Source: Phoronis australis
Lineage: Eukaryota > Phoronida > Phoronidae
Direction: 5' to 3'
DNA: 64,000 nt
NCBI GenBank assembly: GCA_002633005.1
Contig: NMRA01000137.1
Location: 372,001-436,000, forward strand
Position numbers and translations under genes: made by a program. How positions within the stretch are numbered: the stretch's first letter is position 1; every line of letters begins with the position of its first letter. This document shows positions 48,008 through 59,623 of this stretch, in pieces. The notes beneath the pieces are model-generated. The model searched no databases. It was not told the DNA's origin and saw nothing but the letters and a program-made list of their open reading frames with translations.

Positions 48008-48566
48008 ATTATAACAGAGTTAATTATTATTGCCTTTTGGATTTCGGTTTTATCAAATGAAACAATAAACTGTGTCATGCATCACATTTGTTGCCACTAA
48101 ATATGCTTCAAGCAGCTCAGCATTAATTTGAAGCCAGCTTATGTAGTTAGCTCAGATGTATCTTAACTTAGTATATATGTTTTTGTTTAATTTTTGTTGT
48201 TTTGGGGAGTAAATTGGTCATATCATCAGATGTGTTTGAAATAATATGTTTTATCTATAGTAATGATCAAAATTGTCGCATTTCCTATGCAAGTTCATGT
48301 TGGGGGGGGGCTCTTTTATCCCTTCTGGTCAAAGCACCCACGTCTTATCTGCAAACCTCAGGTAAAATCCAATCTTAAGGTGTGGATATGGTGACCAGAA
48401 TTACTAAACTATCTTTTGCAAAAAGATTTTTAGTTGCACTTAAAAGCTTAAAGAAATCGTTAATTGGCCGAAAATTAACAAGTGTCTTAATCAATTACAC
48501 AAGAGTTTTTCAGCTCATAATTTGTATTTTTATTCATTTGAAATAATGTTTTATCCATAGTAGTAA

Positions 48567-48802
48567 TTGCTCTGTGGTGTCATTACTGCGTCATTTTATC
48601 TTCACTTGAGAATGAAACAAGTATGTTTCGAAATAACGTGTCTTTTAATTATGTCGCTAGGTCAGTTACTTTATCTATGTTCAGTTGAGAGTAGAGTTTT
48701 GTTTCGAAAGTACGAATGTAACGGAATAAAGATTGTGAACAATGAAAAGTGTTGTGCGTTTAACCAATTCTGTATAACCGAAAACTTGCTCCCAAAGTAC
48801 AA
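48567..48802. mobile_element. 236-bp insertion with 12-bp target duplication, nested in the larger transposon
   Basis: A perfect 12-bp direct repeat CCATAGTAGTAA (48555-48566 and 48803-48814) borders TTGCTCTGTGGTG...AAAGTACAA. Removing the insert restores the repeat module of the host element's arm. A near-identical copy lies at about 51157-51393 and a truncated inverted copy at 50906-51060. A 12-bp duplication of this type is more usual for retroposons (SINEs) than for cut-and-paste elements, but no poly-A tail or tRNA promoter is visible. The class is unresolved. Confidence 0.75.
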
Positions 48803-49463
48803 CCATAGTAGTAAATAAAAATTTCGTGTTTCCTCTTTTATTAGTTCATTATTGAGGGTCTTCTTGTCCCCTGGGGTCCAAACACCCCTGTCTTTTCTGC
48901 AAACCCCAGATAAAACTGCGTCTTAATTTGTGGATATGTTGTCTAAGCTATCCTTTGGAAAAAGAATTTTTGTTTCACCTAAAATTTTAAATAAATCGTT
49001 AATTAATAAGGCTTTTAATTTATAACCCCAGGCATATACGCGGCTTAAGTTGCATCATTTTAATTTGAGTGGTATTTTAAATGAAATAAACTTAAGAGGG
49101 ATGTTGCACTCAGGATTTTAATTAAATGGATTTTTCGGTCCTCCTTGGACCCTTCAGGGACCAAAGCCCCTTTCTTCCAATGGTAGGTGATGTCCAATAG
49201 AAATACTCAGTCAAACCTTTTGCACTCAAAAGTGTGAATAAAATCTTGCTAGCTCTCCAACTAATGGTGAGTACTGCCTGTCACATGAGGTGAATGTTAT
49301 TGGTAAGTATCGATGAAAACTACTCCTGAATGCCTGCTCTTGTTCCTACTTTTTCCTACTTTTCACTTTACAGTTCCTACTTTTTCCTACTTTTTTGAAA
49401 ATGTGTCCTAGTTTTTTCTACTTTTTACCTAAAACTGCTTGAAAGTCTGGAGGTCTTCAGATG

Positions 49464-50554
49464 AATAATTTATTAGTTGCAAAATGCAAATCTTTCTTCA
49501 TCTTTGTCTTCAAAAATCTCTAAGTCATCTGGAGCGGTACAGTATGTTTTAAATTTATGCACAATTACTTATTTTTAAAATTATTTGTTAAGATCAGTTG
49601 CTTCAGTACGAGCGTTTCATGTTTCTCTTACCTCGCGACTCGCGCTTCGTCGTTTGTGAATGGTGAAGCAAGATAAAACGTCAATGGAATGTATAATACG
49701 TGGAAAACTGGCTTTTTCCATCAAACTTCCTTTTGATCCAGAAAGGACTTGGTGAACTATTACGGTTTTCCCGCGGCGCTACTGTGAGGGTAGGAACAAC
49801 AAAAACACGTTTTGAAACTGTGCTGCGTTTGACGCATTACACAATTGGGTAATCTAGTGAACAAGACAAGTTGACCCATAGCTAAAACAGGTGATACGTG
49901 TGCAAAAATAGCTTTCCTTCAGCCGTGAACGCAATAAACATACAAAATGTAAATGTGCATCTATATTTCACGAGTTTGACAAACTGAACTTAGTTCATAC
50001 AGGAATGTATTTAGCAGGAAACTCCTGGCAATTTGGTATCTCTTAATGTCTCTTAAGAATTTTTGTCCTGCGGTGGGAGAACATGGTTTTATGTTAAAGC
50101 CATGGTCAAAGAAAGGAACTTGACAGAGTGGATGTTTTAGGAAACTTATTGTTGCTTGAAATGTTCGTGTGCCACTTGAACAGTGAACTCAAAAAATCAA
50201 GATTCATAAACTTTTCTCTAAGTATCTCTCGCTGGGAGAGCAATGGGTCTTTACCATTAGTAAGAGTTGAAAGGTTGGCTTGGCACTGTCTCGGGATTAT
50301 AGCGGTCCTATTTCAGACGGGCTGACCAACTCCGTTGAAACCTATCATGGCCTTTTGACATGTTAAAGCCCTGGTGGATTACATGTCCAAGGATTAAATT
50401 CATTTTGTCGTGGTCTGGATGACGTACAATTGTCATGGATTTTTGTTTAACCAGCCTCATTTTTAGGCTGTGACAAAAAGAAACGAAACATTCCTTGAAG
50501 GAGCTCTCTATCGTTAAGATGTATTAATTTGATAGGCTACAATTTTGACTAACT
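49464..50554. other. Presumed mGluR intron, nothing identified
   Basis: Non-coding as far as I can see, between the 3.5-kb transposon and the second copy of the 0.3-kb repeat. One 65-aa frame at 50128-50325 has no motif. Confidence 0.4.
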
Positions 50555-50790
50555 TCGTAACATCACATCTCAGGAATGCCTGTTCGGATGCACATGAAAC
50601 GAATATGTGTTAGGAATTGTTTTTAAAGTAATCCACTTTGGGAAAATGTGACTTCCGTGAGTGTTAGGAAAAACTCAAAAGTTGCATGAACCGAAAACAA
50701 GGGAGTATTTAGAAAACTGTTAAGGCGTTTTTGAAATTCCACCTTGAACATTTGTTGTCATTGTATGGATGCTGTTATTTTGCCATTATG
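50555..50790 (+). repeat. Dispersed 0.3-kb repeat family, copy 2
   Basis: TCTCAGGAATGCCTGTTCGG, GTTAGGAATTGTTTTTAAAG and GGCGTTTTTGAAATTCCACC follow the same order and spacing as copy 1 at 2275. Confidence 0.55.
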
Positions 50791-50905
50791 TGCATTGTAC
50801 AAGAAAAGGGTACGGTCACGTGACACGACAATAGCTGATAGGTATAAAGTTGTTATCTAACCCTAGGGCAGAAATCAAATGACGTTCGTTCATGTAAGAA
50901 ACATT

Positions 50906-51060
50906 GTACAGAATTTGTTAAATGCACGACACTTTTCATTGATCACAGTCTTTATTCCGTTACGTACGTACTTTCGGAACAAAACTCTACTCTCAACTGA
51001 ACATAGATACAGTAACTGACCTAGCGTCATAATTAAAAGACGCACGTTACACTTGTTTGC
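50906..51060 (-). repeat. Inverted partial copy of the 236-bp element
   Basis: The reverse complement reads GTCAGTTACTGTATCTATG and continues to AACAAATTCTGTAC, matching the middle of the 51157 copy. With that copy it forms an imperfect palindrome with arms of roughly 150 bp separated by about 120 bp, including a poly-C run near 51077. Confidence 0.7.
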
Positions 51061-51156
51061 GTCACTTTCCTGTCACCCCCCCCCCCATTCATTAGTCATT
51101 CTTTGCAGTATTTCACACCTGCCGTGTCTCACTGTGTGTGTCGTCAGATTATACTC

Positions 51157-51393
51157 TGTGGTGGCATTACTGCGTCATTTTATCTTCCCTTGAGAATGAA
51201 ACAAGTATGTTTCGAAATATCGTGTGTCTTTTGATTATGTCACTAGGTCAGTTACTGTATCTATGTTCAGTTGAGAGTAGAGTTTTGTTCCGAAAGTACG
51301 AACGCAACGGAATAAAGACTGTGAACAATGAAAAGTGTCGTGCGTTTAACAAATTCTGTATGACCGAAAACTTGCTCCCAAAGTACAGCCAGT
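51157..51393 (+). repeat. Second copy of the 236-bp element
   Basis: CTCTGTGGTGGCATTACTGC through CTTGCTCCCAAAGTACA matches the 48567 copy with only scattered substitutions. It includes a shared open frame (MSLGQLLYLCSVESRVLF) that probably reflects sequence identity and not a gene. No target duplication was recognised here. Confidence 0.75.
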
Positions 51394-51580
51394 AAGAATC
51401 ATTGGGGATAAATGAAATGGCATAAGAACTGTTTTGGGGCACTTACTTTATGATGGTGTGTTGTCAGTTTTTGCGTCACCGCTTTTTTACCGCAAACGGT
51501 GATACGTACCTAATGGATGTACTACTCCAAAACAAGTAAACAGTGAAAACAAACTTAGTTAACTCAAACAGATACGAACA

Positions 51581-51607
<27 letters not shown>
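51581..51607 (+). repeat. (AC)n microsatellite
   Basis: An uninterrupted run of about 13 AC units followed by TATAT. It produces the Thr-His run in the plus-strand frame here, which is not a gene. Confidence 0.95.
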
Positions 51608-51612
<5 letters not shown>

Positions 51613-54458
51613 TGGTGTTCTATGCCGACAGAACGCCAGATACGTACATGTATTTCTGCCACGGGCACTCACAAATGATCAAAGCTACTCTTATTGGACG
51701 TTCTTTGTATGATTTTTTCTGGCATTGACATAACATGGCGCGAAAAGGCTGCTTCGCGTATAGTATCACTTGACAGGCCTGTGTTTGATAGTTTATATCG
51801 TGTTTTCTCGTGTTGCTAAATAATTACCAAGACTCTGAATAGTCCAACACATCCGGGATAACGTGATGTTGCGCTTTCATAGCAACGTCATCGCATTCTT
51901 ATCTTGTGTTTGAACTGAAATCAGTTTACAGTAAATTGCCAAGAATTTCGTTGACGGCCACACTTCCTTAGCGGTTCAATTTAACCCGCCGTGACAGGAA
52001 TTGTAATGGGCGTGGTCTTTCAGTTCTTCTGAAGCCTAGAAAAATGAATGACCTAGATTAGTAGAGAGTTTTTTAAAACAGGTGGCGAGTGTTTCTTTAC
52101 CCGTTTAAAGTTGCAAGTATCCGAGTTTTTTTACCATTTTGAATGGATATAAAATGTGTACACTTGAAACTAGAAAACACTTTGCGAGTTTTTACAACGT
52201 TTAACAAACAAGTCTACTTACTTTAAATTTACAAAATAAACGCTTTAAAATGTAGGCGGTCACGCGGTTACGATTTCACTGGGGACACCGAATAACTTTT
52301 CCGAGAAAAATGCTAGAGAAGGCAAGGACGCGTGGCTTCGGGGATTTTTTGTACCCGGGCTAATAGAGGGCGGTGATTCGTTTCAAGGAATCACATACAA
52401 AAACGGTGTAACTTGAATTCTAACCGTCTTATTCGCTGAACTCGGATACGGCAACTTAAATTAAAATGTGCTCGTGTACATACACAAGAGCATTTATTAT
52501 TTGAAGACAGAATTGGCCTCTTGTAATTACCACACAATTGCTGTTCTCATTTAGAATTTGAGAGGAGAATTAGACATTGGCAGTGACAGAAAAGACAAAG
52601 GGGTTATATTCGGTTATTTGTCCAATAACTAATCATATACCATTAAAGACCATAAACGTGAGCTGTTCCACACGTTGACTTAATTGCTCGTGTACAATTT
52701 TCGCAGTCGATGGCTGAACAGTATCGTCAAGGATTTACACTGCATTACAATTGAAATGACGTAAACTGTAGCAAAGATACAATCTACCGCTGGCAAGTGT
52801 TATAAAAACATTGAAACAAATTTCTCCTGACTCGGAAATCGATAATTTCCCAACTACTGATAGAAGAATCCCACTGCGGAAATAGTCGTCATGCTAAATT
52901 TGACGGAACGTTCCATACAAGGACGCAATTGCACGCGCGTGCGTCATTCCTTACCACAATGAAGTTGGAAAACACTCTGCTTAGGTCAAGAATTACACAA
53001 GCCGGATTCTAACCTCGCCATTGACTTGGACAGGTCACGAATCGTTAGCGTTAACATATTTTACTTCACACGCAACTTGTCAAGTAGCTTGTCGCCAACT
53101 CATTCTCCTCTAAAGCATTATAATCTCAAATTGAATTCACTTAATCCTAATCTCGAATTTAGCAGCGGATTATGTCATTGGAAAGCGCAGTTACCTGTAC
53201 AATATTCAGGTTACGTATTAGGCTGGAACAATTTTATACCACCATTTTGTTTGATCCTCGCTTCGTTATCATGCCATAAAAGTTTTTTAGGTGTCAACAT
53301 TTGGTACGATGTGCATTTCCTTTCTTCCCTAGTACCTGGGATAACAAAGTGGTCTTTTTTTTCTTTCCAAGGCAAACAGGGTCGATCACAAACGGTTGCA
53401 AAATCACGGACTATTGGTAAGATGAGACCAGTTTCAGTTGAGAGTTGGCCACCCTTATCAAAACGGGTGACACTTTTGACATTCATTTTTCACATCTTTG
53501 CCGTAATTGATCTGTTTGAGGCGCTGAATGGTGTCTACTGCGCCATGGAAAGACATCGTTGGGTTTATTACTGGCATTAACATCCTGACCATAAATTTTT
53601 CCTTATGAAGAAGTCACATTCGATCTTTGAAAATTAGTGAAATATCCTTAAAACAGGCTTATGTCACCAACATAAACTACTCGAAAGGTACGTGTACGTT
53701 ATGTTTTTAACATTCTGATTTCCAAAAATGAACGTAATGAGACTTGACGCATTATGACACGAATCCCTTTCGGGCAAATGTGCGTTTTCCTGTCCAGTGT
53801 TTGAATGCCACCACTGGGGGGCGCTTCTTGATTTCCCTCCCGCTTCCTCTTGACCCGGTGACTTGAACGAACGTTCAGCAACAAGCCTGACTTGCATTTG
53901 GTAATTTATGACTTCACTATACTCAGGGTGATGTTTTTAACAGTTGTAGGATCTAAATTTACGCGTGTAATCGCTTAATAAAGGCTTTAGGTAGTTGTTA
54001 GCTTTCTTTTAGTCATGTCACGTTTCATAGAATAACTTTTCACAATTCATTTTCATCATGCAATTCTATTCAGATGTCGGTAACTGAAGAATCATGCTTT
54101 ACCCCAGAATGAAAATATCATACAAACACAAATTTATTGTGACGTGGCTAGAATCCAGGTTAATAAATAGATGCAAACATATAACCCATGACTACTGGCT
54201 GGAACTACTCTACAATAATCTTCCTGACGTTGCGGAGCCGCATGTACCCGGTTGCATGAAACAGTCCATAATAGAGACTCAACAAAGGTCCCTAAATCTT
54301 TTGCATATTTGTGTCGTTCTTTAGTCACAGACGTAATATTATTCTATCGTTTTATCTTTATTATGAGCTCCGCTTTGCCTAATGACATTTTATTAAAATA
54401 TAATTAAAATCTGAGCCCTTAATTCGTTGAAAATAAATATGGACTGAGTCCTTAAATT
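51608..54458. other. Presumed mGluR intron with one orphan frame
   Basis: Apart from the 184-aa frame (53026-53580), nothing is recognised. CCACCACTGGGGGGCGCTTC at about 53810-53829 resembles a CTCF-type word by chance or by repeat descent. Confidence 0.35.
53026..53580 (+). CDS. Unrecognised 184-aa open frame
   Basis: This is one of the longest open frames outside the transposons. It runs from MDRSRIVSVNIFYFTRN to a stop at 53578-53580. It has two hydrophobic stretches (FCLILASLSC, residues about 74-83, and LLTFIFHIFAVIDLF, about 149-163) but no known motif, and an antisense frame of 91 aa overlaps it. It could be an exon, a decayed transposon piece or chance; codon content looks like the surrounding DNA. 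It is not assigned a function. Confidence 0.15.
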   Translation: MDRSRIVSVNIFYFTRNLSSSLSPTHSPLKHYNLKLNSLNPNLEFSSGLCHWKAQLPVQYSGYVLGWNNFIPPFCLILASLSCHKSFLGVNIWYDVHFLSSLVPGITKWSFFSFQGKQGRSQTVAKSRTIGKMRPVSVESWPPLSKRVTLLTFIFHIFAVIDLFEALNGVYCAMERHRWVYYWH

Positions 54459-54665
54459 AGGAGCGTCGCATGAACAGATCCCTACTCATTTTCAATTATA
54501 TTGAGAATTCAATGTAGAAATCAATCTCGCTTTGTATCAAATCCAAAAATTGGCCTAGTAATGAAACTAAAACAGTATAAGAAAGGACATTCCGTGTTTT
54601 CACAAGTCCATATGCATGCATTAGATTTAGGGACCATAGTTGAGTCACTGTTGGGACTGCAATCC
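54459..54665 (-). repeat. Dispersed repeat next to the GIY-YIG fragment, possibly its 3' tail
   Basis: This segment shares GGAGCGTCGCATGAACAGAT, GTTTTCACAAGTCCA and TTAGATTTAGG...TAGTTG blocks with 14361-14545. It lies just downstream of the Penelope-like ORF on the minus strand, so it may be the element's 3' untranslated part. That link is inference. Confidence 0.5.
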
Positions 54666-54776
54666 GGCACAGGCTCCTGAGATTGATGACTGTCGGTTCC
54701 CGGTGATTTTGACGCCCTCTGTCGGTGTTCGTCGACAACAGCTGCAAGCACTGTGCCATGAGTTCGAGGGTTTACA

Positions 54777-55049
54777 TCACACACCTCCGTGTCTATTCAG
54801 ATAGGCATTCCTGGCTTTAAGCCAAACAGCCTCTTTGACACCTCGTTTCAACAAATAATCACTTTCTTAGTCCAATACTCCCACATCTGTTGTTTCAAAA
54901 GGTCGTCCCGGGTCACTAAGGTGACTCACCGTGGCGCTTAAACCACTAGCATTTGCAGTGTGCTTTTTGAGCGGCTGCTCAGTTTCACCAGTATACGAAT
55001 CTTCAAATTTGTCACAATCGCTCAATGTACACCAGTCAATGTAGCCCAT
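54777..55049 (-). pseudogene. GIY-YIG endonuclease region of a Penelope-like retroelement
   Basis: Reading from 55049 on the minus strand, the translation has CDKFEDSYTGETEQPLKKH, where Y-x-G-E-T is the GIY-YIG core seen in Penelope-like elements. Then follow SATVSHLSDPGRPFETTDVG and VLD. After an in-frame TAA (54867-54869) the frame continues ESDYLLKRGVKEAVWLKARN and YLNRHGGV to a stop at 54777-54779. The R-G-V-K-E-A ... LNR-x-G-G pattern is typical of the C-terminus of these proteins. No reverse transcriptase part is visible upstream (toward higher coordinates), so this is a 5'-truncated, dead copy. Confidence 0.7.
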
Positions 55050-58000
55050 ACGATTTGAGGTAATGTACCCGTATTCCTTTGTTGAAAGATCACTCGTGAT
55101 TTTTCTGAGTTAAAAACATTATAACAACATGACCGTTTACTTGGTTGCCCAAATCTTTCATAAATGCGTTGCTTCATAACAACTGCAACAAATATCTCAC
55201 TGCCTCCTGGTGGAAAAACCTGGTCAAACATCCATTCTTCTTCTTTGGTGCTGTGTTATAGAAAAATCTACACATTCAGAGGTCCGTCTTCGTGAATCCA
55301 TAGCTAGTTTCAAACTCAGGTGGTGCTTTGTAGTGTCTAACTGCAAGGTCCCCTCTCACTCTGCTGTTCCAGCTTTGTTTTCAAATTTTATTTTTTATTT
55401 TACATTTTGATTCTATTTTCTCCTTAAGCTATTTAGTTAGTCAAGTTTCCAATATGGATTCCTTGGCATTATCCTTTAAGAGACCAATATTGTTATAGTG
55501 AGTAGGTTTTATCCTGAAAAAGTATCAAGTATCAGTTAAATCACCCTACTTTTGATTCTCATGTCCGAACCTTAGCAGGGAGCACATGCCTTCTGATATC
55601 CGGAAATTCAATTCTCATATTCAGGTCTTAACGATACCCATTCCGCTTCATTTTAGTTTAAAATTTTATTAACAGGGTTTTAACGCAGGTTAGTTCGTCG
55701 GTTAAAATTTCAGCTCAAATAATGCTCATTCAACAGAACTCCAAATAATTTCAAACTTACATGTAGCTGAATCTAATAGGATTTTTTTAAATTTATTTTT
55801 CACTTTTGGTGGTGTACCACGACGGAAAATTTGAGGCTAGGAGAATAAAAGAGGTGTTCGTGATGCTAATGATCTACCAGAATATCATTCGGAACAAATC
55901 GGGTAACTTTCAGCCTCAAATTTCCCCTCGAATGTGTTTCCAATCTGCTCGTGTGCCTACTTCAATCAAACATCAAGTTTTGTTATTTTCAAACTAGAGA
56001 ATGTTCGGTTACATGTCCGAAGTTGTCATATGCGCGTGTATGGAAAACCTGCAACGGGAACGTGGCACCTTCTGAGGAATGCTAAAATTCAATTTGCTTT
56101 CAATTCGGCATTGCTATTAGTTCGAAACCAATGTTCTTGCGCAGTTTTGTTAGCCCTCTCGAATCACCCGACTTGGTGACTCGAAATTCAATATATTGGG
56201 AAAGGTCACCAGAATTGCACGAATTCAAAATTCCGGTGAACATTCGTGGCAATGAAACCGGAGTCTCACTGTACAGTTTTGCTTAATTAAGATCGCCGAA
56301 GAATGAACCATGATAAATCGTGGAAGCGCTTATCAAAGACATGAGAAAGGACAAAATAAAATCTATGGTGATATACAATACAACTCAGTATCTATAGTTC
56401 CTTACCAAATTAGGCAGCAGTTGACAAACGAGAGAGCGTAATTGGTTAATGGCGAAGTGTGAATAAATTGGTACACTGGCGGCTTTTATCCATCTGATTA
56501 AAAGTACTTCTAAATCCAGTTGAGTCCAGTAATACCAAACGTTAGCAACGGCCAGATCAATAAACCTTTGAAACAAAGCCATGCTTTGCTACCCTCGATA
56601 ACGCCCAAACGTTTGACAAGGTCGAAATCTCCTCATAAAATCAACTAAACCGCAAGCGTTACTAACGCTTTGAACGAGTTATGTGACAACTGTGAGAAAT
56701 AGCAACCCGCCGATGTCGTTGACAAAGGGAATAGATGACAAATAACGCCTCGGTGCCAATTGAGCAATTGCACGTGTCACAACCTGTTTTGCGTGAGATC
56801 TTCAAAACGTGTTTTGATGTCCTTTTAAATAGAACTCTATAAGTTGGACCAAACAATATACCTCTTCCTGGGTTTTATGTTAACCGTTTTGTAGAGGTAG
56901 ATGAAGTTCCGTTTTTTAACTGCTTGTTTGAATTCGAGACCATGCTAGTACAATTATGTACATTCAGTGTAGAAATGGAAAGCATTTCGTAGCCTGCTCC
57001 CTAAATTTGTCGAACATACAAGCGTGAATGAATATTTATACCTGTTCGTTATTTTTGACTGAGACAGGCTGGCGCGCACACATGTTTTCAATGACAATGA
57101 TTGCAAATGATGTGATTACTTTTTCTGTAAGACTACTGTCGGGATTAAAGTATACTAGAAATGCCGAAACAAATAGGCTCGTGACCGTTTGTCAACCTAA
57201 TCAATCTTTCTTGCAATTTGACTAATCATCTGCTTGTCACTGAGCTGAGAGACCTGGCGTAGGATAGTAAAAAGTTATGTCTTTTATGTTCAAAAGTCGA
57301 AAGACGGGGATACGTGATTAATTTTGGATTATGTCGGCGTATATTGTCAACCCCAAACAGACGTCGATTCTTGAGCTACAAATTATACGATTAATCCATT
57401 TCGTATAACTAATATCCTGAAAATTTATTCCGTTTTTGCTGCGCAAAAGAACTAATCGTTTACGGTAATTGGTAGGCAATTCGACAGTCGCTGCAAATTA
57501 GTTTTAATTCGCCTAACAACGACTAGCATATTGCAAATTTTTAATCTAAGTTTCGGGACCAAACGTCTTATGGCCTTTGTCTCCAACTGCACACGGTTGT
57601 TTGAAGACCAGCAATTAAAAATTAGGCCCAGTTTCTTTCATAAATGAGATCTAATTGCATTTTTACTTGTATTGAGGCATTCATGAATCCAAATCTGGGT
57701 GAGTAGTCCAGCAGGTGTTCACTTTGTTTTTAATGTTCAATATCTGCACAACAGAACCTTTTGATCAAAGTTTGGCATGTTGACTTTTGTTTAAGTTGCC
57801 ATGGCTTTCTTTAAACCAACCCAAACACATTTCAATTTTGAGAAATCTTTTGCCGCCAATCAATAAATAAACCTCAAATGGCAATTAATAACACTCCGTT
57901 ATCCCTTTACAAAGCTTATTTTTAATAACAGAATTGAACATCGAATGCGCATGTCATGGATGTCATTCCTGTTGTAAAATGATATGCCGTATAATAAGGC

Positions 58001-58245
58001 ACGAGTAAATCTACTTTCATTAGTGAAGAATGGTTTGTTTCCCGTCTAAAATTATCTCTCAAAAAAGCTTAGACAGATTGGGTTCGGAAGTAATTCGTTA
58101 ACAGGCCCATAACTCCAAATTATTTACTTCCGCGGTTGACAATTAGAAAACCTAAGTGATTTGTTTCCGTAAACGTTTTTCTTTTTGCTAAACAACTGTG
58201 ATGAAATTTCAGGATAGACGTCTTTCCTTTCTCACGGACTATGTA
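55050..58245. other. Presumed mGluR intron, nothing identified
   Basis: The first few hundred bases may hold more of the Penelope-like element upstream of its GIY-YIG region, but no reverse-transcriptase motif is visible. The rest has short unrecognised frames. Confidence 0.35.
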
Positions 58246-58555
58246 GGTGTCCTCATTAACAGCTTCGTTTCCTCATTACGAGCGGTAGTTCTTTTCTCAC
58301 TGACCGCAATTCATTTCTTACGAACTTAGTTCTTTTCTCAATAACTCCAATAACGATTCTATTGTTAACAGTAGGATTGGTCTGCAAGTGCCGCTTGCTT
58401 GGTACATGTATCAACTCTCTGTATACTGCAGCTGTAGACATGTGCGGTTAATGAGAAAAGAATTGTCATTTGTAAGAGAAAATGAGATAAAAAATGTAGC
58501 TCTTGAGAAAAGTAGCGAATTCAAGATAAAAGAGTGCTGTCATTGAGATAAACAT
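58246..58555. repeat. Inverted-repeat element with clustered AGTTCTTTTCTCA motifs
   Basis: The left half has repeated blocks GGTAGTTCTTTTCTCACTGA and TTAGTTCTTTTCTCAATAAC plus CATTTCTTACGA and CCTCATTAAC. The right half has the opposite strand version: GTTAATGAGAAAAGAATTG, TTGTAAGAGAAAATGAG and CTTGAGAAAAGTAG. The arrangement looks like a MITE with subterminal repeats. I could not fix its ends or a target duplication. Confidence 0.45.
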
Positions 58556-59623
58556 TTGGGTCAGTGTCAGGGGAATATTGTCCACCCTTAGTTTTAAGCA
58601 AAATGGATCAGAAATAGTACAATTTTAAGGCGGTTTTGATGTGGAGAATTCGTTTTGTTGTTTGCTTCCAACGAGAGCTTTTTCGAATTGGTTCTAATCC
58701 CAGTGCGTGAGTTAAAAGTTGTGACCTATCATATTGACCTATATACAGATAAACAGAGTTTCCATTGCAATGCATTGTGGGATGCCGGTCATCCAGAGCA
58801 GGATGTAACCAGCTAATTAAAACAGGGAACGTACACCTACATTTATATACGCTCTGAATGAGGGGTACTCCACTGTATATAGCAAAACGTGAAATGGTCC
58901 ATTTGCTTTTAAAATTCACATGTGCATCATATTTTTTAGCCAATCAGCTTGCACCAGATAATTGTCTTCTTGTCAAAATATTCATGTTTAATCTACTGCA
59001 AACAGAAATTGTTGCCCATTCACACTCATGGTTCATGTTAGATCGTCGAGTTCAGATGAGGCCCGATTTATGTTCCATCCTCGACGTTTATTAATTTTTG
59101 CTATTCTCAAGCCAGAAAATGGATGCAACATTTTAGTTAAGGACTCTATGTAGACATTTAAAATTGGTTTAATCCTCAGCACGTTTTCGTTCCCCGCCTT
59201 GCGTGAGCACGAAGGGTACTGTATTCACGACATAATTTAGTTGAGAAGACATCTCAAGAATTTAGCTTTACATTTAGTTCATACTATGTACGAAGGTGAA
59301 TTGTGGCAACTCAATGCGCCAATCGATTTTGGTGACAATGACGCCGTTTTCGAGGAAATTGAGTGTGGCTAAGGAAAATGTTACCTTATCTCAATAACGT
59401 AACTTCAAATTAGAGTGTAATCATATTTTGTACCGGGACATAACTGGGGTTAATTCCAGGTCCCAGACAATTTTGGTGAACTTGACCTCCTTTTTAATGT
59501 CACAGAGAGAAATCAAGCTGGGAAAATGTTCATCGTGTGATATCTCATGGGGACAGCTTGACATTGATGTGTAAAATGTATTTGCAATGTGCAAGCTTCT
59601 TACTTTGAAGCCTGGTGTGCGTT
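58556..59623. other. Nothing identified
   Basis: Opposed short frames at 58608-58943 (minus, 111 aa) and 58858-59094 (plus) have no recognisable domain. Confidence 0.35.

Larger units (their letters stand above)
45971..49455. mobile_element. 3.5-kb transposon with long complex terminal inverted repeats
   Basis: The ends TCCAGGCTTTCAAGC and GCTTGAAAGTCTGGA are inverted. Possible 8-bp target copies flank them: TTCAGAGG at 45963-45970 and TTCAGATG at 49456-49463. Each arm is nearly 1 kb and built from the same modules in mirror order. First come TTCCTACTTTTTCC tracts, then a ...GGTCCCTGAGGG...GGACC block (46318-46350; mirror at about 49135-49170), then one or more units with GTTTGGACCCC, GATAACA and TTAATTAATTAA cores. 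The middle (about 47.0-48.0 kb) carries a decayed ORF. The superfamily is not identified. The right arm is interrupted by a later 236-bp insertion. Confidence 0.7.

Noticed and set aside
48567-51395. Two similar 83-85 aa frames (MSLGQLLYLCSVESR) as a small gene family
   Set aside because: They are copies of one short insertion. Conservation is at DNA level and extends through non-coding parts.
51543-51728. Frame with a Thr-His run
   Set aside because: It is created by the AC microsatellite.
53810-53832. CTCF-like site CCACCACTGGGGGGCGC
   Set aside because: The spacing is off from the CTCF core, and CTCF may be absent depending on the animal lineage.
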